Source of the DNA: UMGS1307 sp964523005 | Lineage (GTDB): Bacteria > Bacillota > Clostridia > Oscillospirales > CAG-382 | Assembly: GCA_964523005.1 (NCBI GenBank) | Contig: CAZFZL010000039.1 | Location: forward strand, 1-13,551 | Direction of reading: 5' to 3' | DNA: 13,551 nt | Shown: piece by piece, positions 5,779-13,081 of the stretch | Numbering within the stretch: position 1 is the stretch's first letter | Layout of the letters: every line of letters begins with the position of its first letter | The notes under the pieces: model-generated | Database searches by the model: none | What the model was told of the DNA's origin: nothing | What the model saw: the letters and a program-made list of their open reading frames with translations, nothing else | Made by a program: the position numbers and the translations under genes

Positions 5779-7127
5779 GCCTTTTGAGCTATTATTGACA
5801 GACCCTCGCTGTCAATATTGCCGGACGCAGTCGTGAAATCCACATTGAGAATACCGTCGCTGCGCGTGAGTGTCATGCGAAGAGTATGGGGCGTATCGGT
5901 ACTCCGGAGCACAACTGTAATCACATTATCATGCACGTCAAAAGCACTTCTTACCTTGAGTTTAGCCCAGCCGTCGAGCCTTGAGAGCCATATGCGCGGA
6001 ACGACTCTGTAAAGCAGCGGTTCGGAATAAATATATTCATGCCGTCCGGCAGTAAGCGTTTCGCCGCCGAAGGAAACGTCAAGTCTTTCGGGGGTGATGT
6101 TGAACTTCACGGTGCCGTAGCGTTCGTTTTTATACTCTTCGCATAACGTCAGATTTTCATCTGAAGGCGCGGGAGCATAAAAAGCTTCGATAGCCTGCTG
6201 CATTTCTTCCTTTGTTTTGCCTTCGCCGGATATGGTATCGGCGAGAGTCATGCACAAGTCCATTTCCTTCTGCATATCGCCAACCTCTCCGAGGAGGGTA
6301 AAATACATCCTTCTGTTCGGAAGTATCGCGCACAGTTGGCCGTACGCACCGTCACAGCGAAAGCCATCGCGCGCGTTGCGCCATATCTGGAAGCCGTATC
6401 CGGCACACCAGTCAGGGGTGCCGTTGCCGTCGTTCGTGGACTGTTTTGAGGACGCCATGTCGATATACTCCGCGCTGACTATGCGCTTACCGCAGTATTC
6501 GCCGCGGTTGAAGAGCATCGACGCGAATTTTCTGACAGCCGTTGACGGCAGGAAAAGTCCCACGCCTCCGCGGCATATGCCTTCGAGCGTTTCCCATTCG
6601 GGCTTCTCTATCCCGAGCGGACTGAAAAGCCTGTCGTCAAGGAAATCCACGAGGCTCCTGCCTGTTATCCTCTCAACGGCAGCAGCTACCATGAACGTGC
6701 CGGCAGTACTGTACATGAAGGTCGTTCCGGGATTGTTTATGAGCGGAGCGGCGAAGAAATAGCGTATTACGCTGTCCGTCTGATACATCTCGTTCATAAG
6801 GCAGTGATCATGTCCGCCCGTCATTGAAAGCAGGTGGCGGAAGGTGACGCTTTTTACGCGTTCGTCGGTGATATACTTCTCGTATTCCGGGAACACGCTG
6901 AGCAGCGTGTCGTCGGGCTTGACAAGCCCGTCGTCGTACAGCATACCAAACGCAACTGACGTAAAGGATTTCGACATCGAAAAAAGCTGTTGCTTATCGT
7001 CCACAGTGTATGGCGGCAGCGCGAAGTCGAGCAGCTTTTCATCTTCGCAATAAAGCGTGAAGGAATGGATATTCACCCATGCGTTCTTACAGTCCTTAAG
7101 AAAATTAATAACGGCTTCGTAATTCAT
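5775..7127 (-). CDS. Serine hydrolase, beta-lactamase/class C PBP-like fold
   Basis: A 450-residue member of the beta-lactamase-related serine hydrolase family (which includes class C beta-lactamases, D-aminopeptidases and esterases). The nucleophile motif SMSK is at residues 50-53 (Ser50, Lys53), and the second motif appears as YST at 139-141 where class C enzymes have YxN. The third motif (KTG or HxG) appears degenerate, in the region of CDGAYGQL at about 258-265. The catalytic domain covers about 15-305. A C-terminal region (about 330-440) rich in predicted beta strands resembles the accessory domain of this family. No signal peptide or membrane segment is visible, so an intracellular esterase or amidase is more likely than antibiotic resistance. 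The ATG at 7125-7127 follows AAAGGAG at about 6 bases. It lies 11 bases after the TIM-barrel/ligase gene and is almost certainly co-transcribed with it. Substrate unknown. Confidence 0.85.
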   Translation of the reverse strand: MNYEAVINFLKDCKNAWVNIHSFTLYCEDEKLLDFALPPYTVDDKQQLFSMSKSFTSVAFGMLYDDGLVKPDDTLLSVFPEYEKYITDERVKSVTFRHLLSMTGGHDHCLMNEMYQTDSVIRYFFAAPLINNPGTTFMYSTAGTFMVAAAVERITGRSLVDFLDDRLFSPLGIEKPEWETLEGICRGGVGLFLPSTAVRKFASMLFNRGEYCGKRIVSAEYIDMASSKQSTNDGNGTPDWCAGYGFQIWRNARDGFRCDGAYGQLCAILPNRRMYFTLLGEVGDMQKEMDLCMTLADTISGEGKTKEEMQQAIEAFYAPAPSDENLTLCEEYKNERYGTVKFNITPERLDVSFGGETLTAGRHEYIYSEPLLYRVVPRIWLSRLDGWAKLKVRSAFDVHDNVITVVLRSTDTPHTLRMTLTRSDGILNVDFTTASGNIDSEGLSIIAQKA

Positions 7128-7138
7128 GGAAAGCTCCT

Positions 7139-9667
7139 TTATGCGGTTACTATCTTGCTGTCGGCGGTAAGACCGAGCTTTTCGACAGCAGCCTCACGCA
7201 TTTTGTATTTGAGTATTTTTCCTGCCGCGTTCATCGGGAACGCGCAGGTGAAATCGATGTATTTCGGGCATTTGTGCTTTGCAATGTGTGATTTGATGTA
7301 ATCCTTAAGCTCGTCCTCGGTGAGTGTCTCGCCTTCCTTGACAATTACGCACGCCATTATCTCCTCGCCGTACTGCTTGTCAGGAACGCCGATAACCTGC
7401 ACGTCGGAGACCTTCGGATGTGTATAGATGAAGTCCTCAAGCTCCTTCGGATAGATATTTTCGCCGCCGCGAATGATCATATCCTTTATTCGTCCGGTGA
7501 TTTTATAGTATCCGTCGGACGTGCGTCTTGCAAGGTCACCGGTATGCAGCCAGCCGTCCTTATCGATGGCAAGTGAAGTAGCGGCAGGCATTTTGTAATA
7601 GCCCTTCATGACATTGTAGCCGCGCGCGACGAATTCGCCGTCCTGCCCGTCAGGCAGATCAGCATACGTTTCCGGGTCGACGATCTTACACTCGACGCCG
7701 AACATCGCCTGTCCGACGGTGTTGACGCGCTGTTCAAGCGTATCTGTCGTTTTCGACATCGTACATCCGGGAGACGCTTCCGTCTGACCGTAGGTAATGA
7801 CTATCTCTGACATATGCATTTTGTCGATGACATCCTGCATGACCTTGACCGGGCAGGGACTGCCTGCCATGATACCGGTGCGCATATATGAAAAATCGGT
7901 GCTGTCGAAATCAGGATGCGCAAGGAGCGCGATAAACATGGTCGGTACGCCGTGGAAGCAGGTGATCTTTCTTGAGTTTATACAGCTAAGAGCCTCTTTC
8001 GTACGGAAATACGGAAGCGGCGACATCATTGTGCCGTGCGTCATCGAAGCGGTCATGGCAAGCACCATTCCGAAGCAATGGAACATCGGAACCTGTATCA
8101 TCATTCTGTCTGCCGTTGAAAGGTCCATGCAGTCGCCTATCGCCTTGCCGTTGTTGACGACGTTATAATGAGTGAGCATGACACCCTTGGGGAATCCGGT
8201 CGTGCCGGAGGTATACTGCATATTGCAGACATCATGCTTGTTGATGGAATTTGCACGGCGCGTTACTTCTTCCGCAGGCGTAAGCGCGGCGTAAGCGATG
8301 GCTTCATCCCATGTCAGGCAGCCGTTTTGTTTTGAGTCAACGGTTATCACGTTGCGCAGGAATGGCAGGCGTTTCGAATACAGCTGCTTACCGCTTTCAA
8401 GCGTATCCAGCTCCGGACAGAGCGACTTTATTATTTCGATATAATCGGAGTCCTTATAGCCGTCTATCATCACGAGCGTATGTGTATCTGACTGACGCAG
8501 CAGATATTCCGCCTCGTATATCTTATACGCCGTATTTACTGTGACAAGAACGGCTCCGATCTTGACAGTCGCCCAGAAGGTTATATACCACTGCGGTACA
8601 TTGGTCGCCCAGATAGCGACATGGTCGCCTCTTTTTACGCCGAGCGATATGAGTGCGCGCGCGAAGGTATCGACATCGCTGCAAAATTCGCTGTATGTGC
8701 GCTTATAGTCGATAGTCGAAAAATCGAAAGCGAGCTGGTCCGGAAACTCCTCCACCATGCGGTCGAGCACCTGAGGCATCGTACAGTCGATGAGCTTATT
8801 CTTTTCCCAGACGTAAAATCCGTTATTGCGCAGGTTGGGTATGAGTGGAGTTGAGGCATACGAGCGGTGCGTGTAGCGGCTCATATAATGTACGAAATGT
8901 GGGAAAACGACGCCGGCATCCTGAAGGTCAGGCGCCCACTTTTTCACCCATTCAAGCGCAACAGTGCCCTCGTAGTTTATCGAAGAAAGCGCGAGCATCA
9001 TGTCGTCGATCGGGAGATCACCGTCGCCCATCATTCTATACTGCACATTGCCGTCAACCATGACGGAATCCTTGATATGAACATATTTTATATACGCGCC
9101 GAGATTATCCATCGTCTTGTCGGGCTTTTCGCCGGCGAATCTGTACGGATGGTGCATATCCCAAAGCGCCGCGACGTTGTCGCTCGGTATGCTGTCGAGC
9201 AGCTCGCGCAGGCGTTTCGTGTCGCAGTATACGCCATTCGTTTCGACGAGCAGCGTTACGTTATTCTGTGCAGCGTACGGCATTAGCGCCATAAGTGTTT
9301 CTCTTACAGTATCGTCGCTTACTTCGCCGCCCGGTATGACCTCACTGTCGCCGAGCACGCGAACGAAGGGTGCGCCGAGTGCGGCTGCGACATCGATGTA
9401 TTCCTTTATTTCAGAAATATTTTCATCTTTTTTATCGGCGTTTTTCAGGCAACAGCCCGAAGACACGCACGATATCGATAGGGCGAGACCGGAAAGAAGC
9501 GCCTTTGTGTGTGTGAGTGAATCGGTAAAGGTAAGCGAGCGCTTCGTAAAAAGCTCTCTGCCGAGTCCGCGAATCTCTATGCTGTCGAAGCTGAGATCCT
9601 TTGCCATTACCATGATGTCTGCCCATTCGTAATTCGGGCAAGCAAGTGTTGAAAATGAGATTTTCAT
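7139..9667 (-). CDS. Fusion of sugar isomerase/epimerase TIM barrel and AMP-forming acyl-CoA synthetase
   Basis: One uninterrupted 842-residue frame with two enzyme domains. Residues 1 to about 260 are an AP-endonuclease-2/IolE-type TIM barrel. Probable metal ligands are E142 (LLVETNG), D170 and H172 (LWDMHHP), H197 (YVHIKD) and E239 (ALEW); this family isomerises, epimerises or dehydrates sugars and inositols. Residues about 285-842 are a complete ANL-superfamily ligase most like medium/long-chain fatty acyl-CoA synthetases: P-loop TSGTTGFPKGVM (486-497), YGQTEAS (626-632), TGD (709-711), hinge GRIKDMIIRGGENIYP (725-740) and the C-terminal catalytic Lys817 in AAGKILK. Both halves look intact. 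The linker is about residues 262-290. The ATG at 9665-9667 follows AAAGGA at about 10 bases. The ligase should adenylate a carboxylate and pass it to CoA; the acid and the barrel's substrate are unknown. It shares an operon with a serine hydrolase. Confidence 0.88.
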   Translation of the reverse strand: MKISFSTLACPNYEWADIMVMAKDLSFDSIEIRGLGRELFTKRSLTFTDSLTHTKALLSGLALSISCVSSGCCLKNADKKDENISEIKEYIDVAAALGAPFVRVLGDSEVIPGGEVSDDTVRETLMALMPYAAQNNVTLLVETNGVYCDTKRLRELLDSIPSDNVAALWDMHHPYRFAGEKPDKTMDNLGAYIKYVHIKDSVMVDGNVQYRMMGDGDLPIDDMMLALSSINYEGTVALEWVKKWAPDLQDAGVVFPHFVHYMSRYTHRSYASTPLIPNLRNNGFYVWEKNKLIDCTMPQVLDRMVEEFPDQLAFDFSTIDYKRTYSEFCSDVDTFARALISLGVKRGDHVAIWATNVPQWYITFWATVKIGAVLVTVNTAYKIYEAEYLLRQSDTHTLVMIDGYKDSDYIEIIKSLCPELDTLESGKQLYSKRLPFLRNVITVDSKQNGCLTWDEAIAYAALTPAEEVTRRANSINKHDVCNMQYTSGTTGFPKGVMLTHYNVVNNGKAIGDCMDLSTADRMMIQVPMFHCFGMVLAMTASMTHGTMMSPLPYFRTKEALSCINSRKITCFHGVPTMFIALLAHPDFDSTDFSYMRTGIMAGSPCPVKVMQDVIDKMHMSEIVITYGQTEASPGCTMSKTTDTLEQRVNTVGQAMFGVECKIVDPETYADLPDGQDGEFVARGYNVMKGYYKMPAATSLAIDKDGWLHTGDLARRTSDGYYKITGRIKDMIIRGGENIYPKELEDFIYTHPKVSDVQVIGVPDKQYGEEIMACVIVKEGETLTEDELKDYIKSHIAKHKCPKYIDFTCAFPMNAAGKILKYKMREAAVEKLGLTADSKIVTA

Positions 9668-9699
9668 TTTTTAGGGATTCCTTTCTTGTTCCGGTCTAT

Positions 9700-9714
9700 G
9701 AGTATTTGATACTC
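9700..9714. repeat. Small palindrome just downstream of the fusion-gene promoter
   Basis: GAGTAT and ATACTC flank a 3-base centre (perfect 6-bp arms). It starts about 10 bases downstream of the -10 box of the promoter at 9725-9753, so it would lie at about +4 to +18. That position suits a repressor operator. No regulator gene is adjacent to identify the binding protein. Confidence 0.5.
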
Positions 9715-9724
9715 TTATCAAAAG

Positions 9725-9753
9725 ATTATATCAAATAATACGCTGTTTTTCAA
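9725..9753 (-). promoter_or_regulatory. Sigma-A promoter of the TIM-barrel/ligase gene
   Basis: On the minus strand TTGAAA (9753-9748), a 17-base spacer and TATAAT (9730-9725) give 11 of 12 consensus matches plus optimal spacing. It sits between the terminator of the upstream solute-binding-protein gene and the fusion-gene ATG, giving a leader of about 50 bases. It should drive the fusion gene and the following serine hydrolase. Confidence 0.75.
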
Positions 9754-9777
9754 TATTTTCTTTTAGGTAAATATAAC

Positions 9778-9803
9778 GAAAAACCTCCTTGCGGAGGTTT
9801 TCG
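9778..9803 (-). terminator. Intrinsic terminator of the solute-binding-protein gene
   Basis: On the minus strand AAAACCTCC, loop GCAA, then GGAGGTTTTTCG forms a stable hairpin with a GNRA-type tetraloop followed directly by five T residues. It begins about 28 bases after the stop of the solute-binding-protein gene and before the next promoter. It therefore separates these two minus-strand transcription units. Confidence 0.9.
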
Positions 9804-9830
9804 TTTATTATCTTTTTATATTTTTACTTA

Positions 9831-11336
9831 TTATTCGTTTACAAAAGAACTTTCTACCGCTGCTATCTTACTATCTATCTTTGAACTGTTCCGGTCGCAG
9901 ATGGAAGTGTAGGTGTTTGTGGATGCCTGAGCTGCTGCGAACAGCACAGCGTTTATCGTTTCGTCAAAAGCATAAAGGCTTCCGAAGTCGACCTTTGTAG
10001 AAGCGAATATAATATCGAGCATTGCCTCGCTCTCGTCGTCTCTTGCGCGTTGACCCTTGAGACATTTTTCATAGTACGCCGGGGTAAGATAATTTTTTCC
10101 CTCAGCACCGAGTACGTTCATGAGCACAGCAGCTTTTTCAGCTTCTTCTTCGTTCAATGATACGGGAAGTCCGAACACAGGAGCGCCCCATGTGTTGACG
10201 TACGTGTAATAATCATCCTGATTTTCGTCGTACAACGGATGCGGAAGCAGACCGAAATCCGTTTCCATTTCCCTTATAAGCTCAACATTATCGGTAAAAC
10301 CGCTGTAAAGCAGGCATCTGTCCTCAGCAAAGGCTTTGATGACAAGCTCGCCCGGCGATCTGACATAGCCAGGTTCATTCCAATAGTCGTTTGCGCTTAC
10401 GAAGTAATCCTTGTTCTGCATGATCTCAAGGACTTTGGTCATGATATCGACTGATCGTGTTGAAGCGAGATTGTTTTCATAGCCGTCGCTGCCATTGATT
10501 ATCGTAACTCCTTCACAGCCGTAGAAGAAGCTTGCAGCATTGTCGACCTGTCCGCCGATGCCGAAGGAATCCTTGTAATCAATGTCGCCGTCTTTGTCGA
10601 GATCGCTCATGACAAGTTTCGACCATTGTGTTACGACGTCGAGCGTCCACTGCTTATTTTTGACGAGTGTATACGGACTTTCGAGCCCGAGCGTGGCGAC
10701 CATCGTTTTATTGAACATCATTATGGCTATATTGGCATAAGTTCTGCAGCCGATATCACCAGCGGTATAATACAGCTTTCCGTTTATCTCGGCGTCGGCG
10801 ATAAATGATGCGTCCCACCACTTCTCGGTCAGTCCATTCAGCCCGTCAAGCTCATAAAGATCGTACAAGTACGAATCCTGAGCGAGAAGCGAAGCTTCAA
10901 GTATCGATGGAGCGACGATTGTGTATGTGTTCAGCCCGCTGTCAACAGAGTTCATTATCGCTGTCTGCGCACCGTTTGCGGAACGGTCGACGCAGTCCTC
11001 GACGATGATGCAGTGGAGCAGGTCTTCGACCTTAGATTTTCTAACGAGTGCGGCATCGTCCACAACATTGTTCTCAAGCTCTTCGTATGAATAACCGAAT
11101 TCAAACCACGCAGCGGTTTCGGGTGCCCAAAACTCAGTCATGATGGTCACAACGTCGTCACCGAAGCTTACGCCATTCGTCGCCGCTTCATACCTATCCG
11201 CAGTGCTTTCCGTTGACGATACATCTGAAACGGTACCGGAAACGGCAGCAGACTCAGACGTAGTTGTATCGCAGGAAGCAAGGAGTGTACAACACATAAG
11301 GATGGCGAGGAGCACGAGAGATATTCTCTTTGTCAT
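9831..11336 (-). CDS. Extracellular solute-binding lipoprotein (ABC sugar uptake type)
   Basis: A 501-residue secreted lipoprotein. The N-terminus has a lysine/arginine-containing start, a hydrophobic core and a lipobox L19-A20-S21-C22, so Cys22 should be lipid-modified and anchored on the outer face of the membrane. A Ser/Thr-rich linker (about 24-48) follows. The body resembles family 1 solute-binding proteins of carbohydrate ABC importers: a VVTIMTEFW opening strand, ANIAIMMFNK near 201-210, the DLDKDGDIDYKDSFGI loop at 245-260 (EF-hand-like acidic loop seen in several clostridial binding proteins), and a C-terminal YTYVNTWGAPVFGLP region. No permease or ATPase gene is adjacent, and it has its own promoter and terminator, so it is an orphan here. 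The ATG at 11334-11336 follows GGAAAGGA at about 9 bases. The ligand is unknown; an oligosaccharide is the family-based guess. Confidence 0.87.
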   Translation of the reverse strand: MTKRISLVLLAILMCCTLLASCDTTTSESAAVSGTVSDVSSTESTADRYEAATNGVSFGDDVVTIMTEFWAPETAAWFEFGYSYEELENNVVDDAALVRKSKVEDLLHCIIVEDCVDRSANGAQTAIMNSVDSGLNTYTIVAPSILEASLLAQDSYLYDLYELDGLNGLTEKWWDASFIADAEINGKLYYTAGDIGCRTYANIAIMMFNKTMVATLGLESPYTLVKNKQWTLDVVTQWSKLVMSDLDKDGDIDYKDSFGIGGQVDNAASFFYGCEGVTIINGSDGYENNLASTRSVDIMTKVLEIMQNKDYFVSANDYWNEPGYVRSPGELVIKAFAEDRCLLYSGFTDNVELIREMETDFGLLPHPLYDENQDDYYTYVNTWGAPVFGLPVSLNEEEAEKAAVLMNVLGAEGKNYLTPAYYEKCLKGQRARDDESEAMLDIIFASTKVDFGSLYAFDETINAVLFAAAQASTNTYTSICDRNSSKIDSKIAAVESSFVNE

Positions 11337-11394
11337 ATTAGTTTTTCCTTTCCGATCGGTCTTTACTGTACTGAATCAAGTTTATCTATTAGTG

Positions 11395-11423
11395 AATATA
11401 ACATTATTTTTCTGATATCACAA
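11395..11423 (-). promoter_or_regulatory. Probable sigma-A promoter of the solute-binding-protein gene
   Basis: On the minus strand TTGTGA (11423-11418), a 17-base spacer and TATATT (11400-11395) match the consensus at 9 of 12 positions. The weak -35 box suggests activator dependence, and an imperfect inverted repeat lies directly upstream at 11425-11453. The leader to the ATG is about 50 bases. Confidence 0.55.
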
Positions 11424-11424
11424 T

Positions 11425-11453
11425 AGTATTTTGTTCAATTTTCAAACAATACT
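11425..11453. repeat. Imperfect inverted repeat between divergent promoters
   Basis: Outer arms AGTATT (11425-11430) and AATACT (11448-11453) are perfect complements, and inside them GTT (11433-11435) can pair with AAC (11445-11447) after a 2-base bulge. It begins one base upstream of the -35 box of the solute-binding-protein promoter and ends 23 bases before the -35 box of the nnr promoter. The region is A+T-rich, so chance is a real possibility. The half-site AGTAT also occurs in the palindrome at 9700-9714. Confidence 0.35.
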
Positions 11454-11476
11454 GTATCTTCTCGAACATAAATCAC

Positions 11477-11505
11477 TTGACCTTACTGAAAAAATGATAT
11501 ACAAT
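11477..11505 (+). promoter_or_regulatory. Sigma-A promoter of nnr
   Basis: TTGACC (11477-11482), a 17-base spacer and TACAAT (11500-11505) match the consensus at 10 of 12 positions. It lies 22 bases before the nnr ATG, so the leader is short and consists mainly of the GAAGGAGGG ribosome binding site. It is divergent from the solute-binding-protein promoter. Confidence 0.7.
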
Positions 11506-11527
11506 CATCACGAAGGAGGGAATATAG

Positions 11528-12991
11528 ATGATTGATATTCTCACACCCGGTGAAATGATGAAATACGATAAACAAACTCAGCTGAAGGGAACAGAGGGCA
11601 AAGAGCTTATGCGGCGGGCCGCCGAAGCGCTCGCCGGATATATTCCGCGAATGAACACGGCGATAGTATGCGGCAAAGGTAATAACGGCGGTGACGGATA
11701 CGCGCTTGCGCTGACGCTTTTACAGCGTGGTTACGATGTAACGGTTTTTTACACATCACCTCCGGTGACACAGGACGCAAAATTTTATTGCAGCGAATGC
11801 GTATGCAGCAAAATAACAGTAACAGCATACCAAACCGGGATGTCGTTTGACGGCTTTGGAGCCGTTGCAGACTGTATATTCGGAATAGGGCTGCATGGTG
11901 TACCATGCGGTATCGAAGCCGACGCGATAAGGGCAATCAACGATACATGTGCGTACGTTGTCAGTGCCGATATACCGAGCGGACTCGACGCACAAAGCGG
12001 ACAGGCCGTCTTATGCGTAAAGGCAGACGATACTGTGACGTTTGGATATGCAAAGCCGGGGCTGTTCCTCGGAAGCGGAAAGGATAACGTCGGGAGACTT
12101 ACCGTCGCCGATATAGGTGTAAAGGCAAGCGAGATCAACATCAGGCTTTCCGAGCCCGATGATTTTTCCGATATACTGTGCGAGCGTAAGAATAATTCGA
12201 ATAAAGGGACTTATGGCACGGTGGCTCTTTTCGGCGGATGCATAGAATACTCCGGCGCGCTCAAGCTTGCCAACGCTTCGTGTGCTGCTATGCGTGCCGG
12301 CTGCGGGATATGCAGAGTGGTCACAAACTCCGCGACGGCATCGTCAGTCGCACCGCACCTTATGGAAAGCACTCTTTTCATACTTGAAGAAAAGGGCGGA
12401 GTCAGTGAGATCGGCAAAGCGCTGCACGGTGTCAAAGCGGTCGCTGCCGGAATGGGCTGGGGTACAAGAAGCGACAAAGCAGAAATACTTCAATTCCTGC
12501 TTGAAAGCGATCTCCCTCTCATTATAGACGCGGACGGACTGAACACGCTCAGCGCAGCGCCGCAGCTCACCGAGTTGCTTGGAAAAAACACGATCCTCAC
12601 GCCGCATCCTGCTGAATTCGCTCGCCTTTGCGGCACTGACACAGCTCAAATACTCGCCGATCCTATCGGCTGTGCTGTCACGTACGCAAGGGAGCATTCC
12701 GGCTGTTGTATATTACTCAAGGGCACTTCGACAGTTGTGACAAACGGTGAAAAGACCTACATCTGCAACCGCGGTTGCCCCGGAATGGCGACAGCCGGCA
12801 GCGGAGACGTGCTGTCGGGTGTAATACTCGGCCTGCTCGGGTGGAACCGAGTCTTTGTGAAGACTGCGCTTTGCGGCGCATACATTTCCGGTCTTGCAGG
12901 CGAGTACGCGCAGCAAGAGATGAACAGTATATCGATGATTGCCTCGGACACAATAAAAATGATACCGAAGGCGATAACACACATGATGTGA
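11528..12991 (+). CDS. nnr: Bifunctional NAD(P)H-hydrate epimerase/dehydratase (Nnr)
   Basis: A 487-residue housekeeping metabolite-repair enzyme. The N-terminal YjeF_N domain (about 1-215) epimerises R- and S-NAD(P)HX, and the C-terminal ribokinase-like domain (about 220-487) dehydrates S-NAD(P)HX back to NAD(P)H using ADP in most bacteria. N-domain motifs are CGKGNNGGDGYALA (48-61), ADCIFGIGLHG (114-124) and SADIPSGLDA (146-155). C-domain motifs are NKGTYGTVALFGG (225-237), IIDADGLN (332-339), TPHPAEFARL (358-367) and GMATAGSGDVLSGVI (419-433), whose Asp427 is the expected catalytic residue. Length and domain order are standard. The ATG lies 8 bases after a strong GAAGGAGGG site. I see no clear terminator between it and the next gene 90 bases on. 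It has no evident link to the amino-sugar genes. Confidence 0.97.
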   Translation: MIDILTPGEMMKYDKQTQLKGTEGKELMRRAAEALAGYIPRMNTAIVCGKGNNGGDGYALALTLLQRGYDVTVFYTSPPVTQDAKFYCSECVCSKITVTAYQTGMSFDGFGAVADCIFGIGLHGVPCGIEADAIRAINDTCAYVVSADIPSGLDAQSGQAVLCVKADDTVTFGYAKPGLFLGSGKDNVGRLTVADIGVKASEINIRLSEPDDFSDILCERKNNSNKGTYGTVALFGGCIEYSGALKLANASCAAMRAGCGICRVVTNSATASSVAPHLMESTLFILEEKGGVSEIGKALHGVKAVAAGMGWGTRSDKAEILQFLLESDLPLIIDADGLNTLSAAPQLTELLGKNTILTPHPAEFARLCGTDTAQILADPIGCAVTYAREHSGCCILLKGTSTVVTNGEKTYICNRGCPGMATAGSGDVLSGVILGLLGWNRVFVKTALCGAYISGLAGEYAQQEMNSISMIASDTIKMIPKAITHMM

Positions 12992-13019
12992 TTTTCAAAA
13001 TAACAGTTTTTTTATTTTC

Positions 13020-13048
13020 GTATTATTTGCATCTGATTGGGTAGAATA
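13020..13048 (+). promoter_or_regulatory. Possible sigma-F-type sporulation promoter
   Basis: GGGTAGAATA at 13039-13048 fits the sigma-F -10 pattern GGnnAnAnT. GTATT at 13020-13024 resembles the -35 (GYATA-like) with 14 bases between, one short of the usual 15-16. No good sigma-A -35 sits 17 bases upstream of TAGAAT. It precedes a SpoIIQ-like gene, and Bacillus spoIIQ is a sigma-F gene, so context helps, but the match is imperfect. Confidence 0.35.
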
Positions 13049-13081
13049 ACCGCGTAAACCGATCGATGAAAGGATATGAAT

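Noticed and set aside
7139..9667. Possibility that the fusion gene is really two genes with a missed start or stop
   Set aside because: The frame is continuous through both domains, and I noticed no convincing ribosome binding site plus start around the linker (roughly 8800-8900). The sequence therefore supports one protein, although an error cannot be excluded without reads.
13076..13081. Alternative in-frame ATG two codons upstream for the SpoIIQ-like gene
   Set aside because: It is only 2 bases from the AAAGG site, too close for initiation; the ATG at 13082 has normal 8-base spacing.
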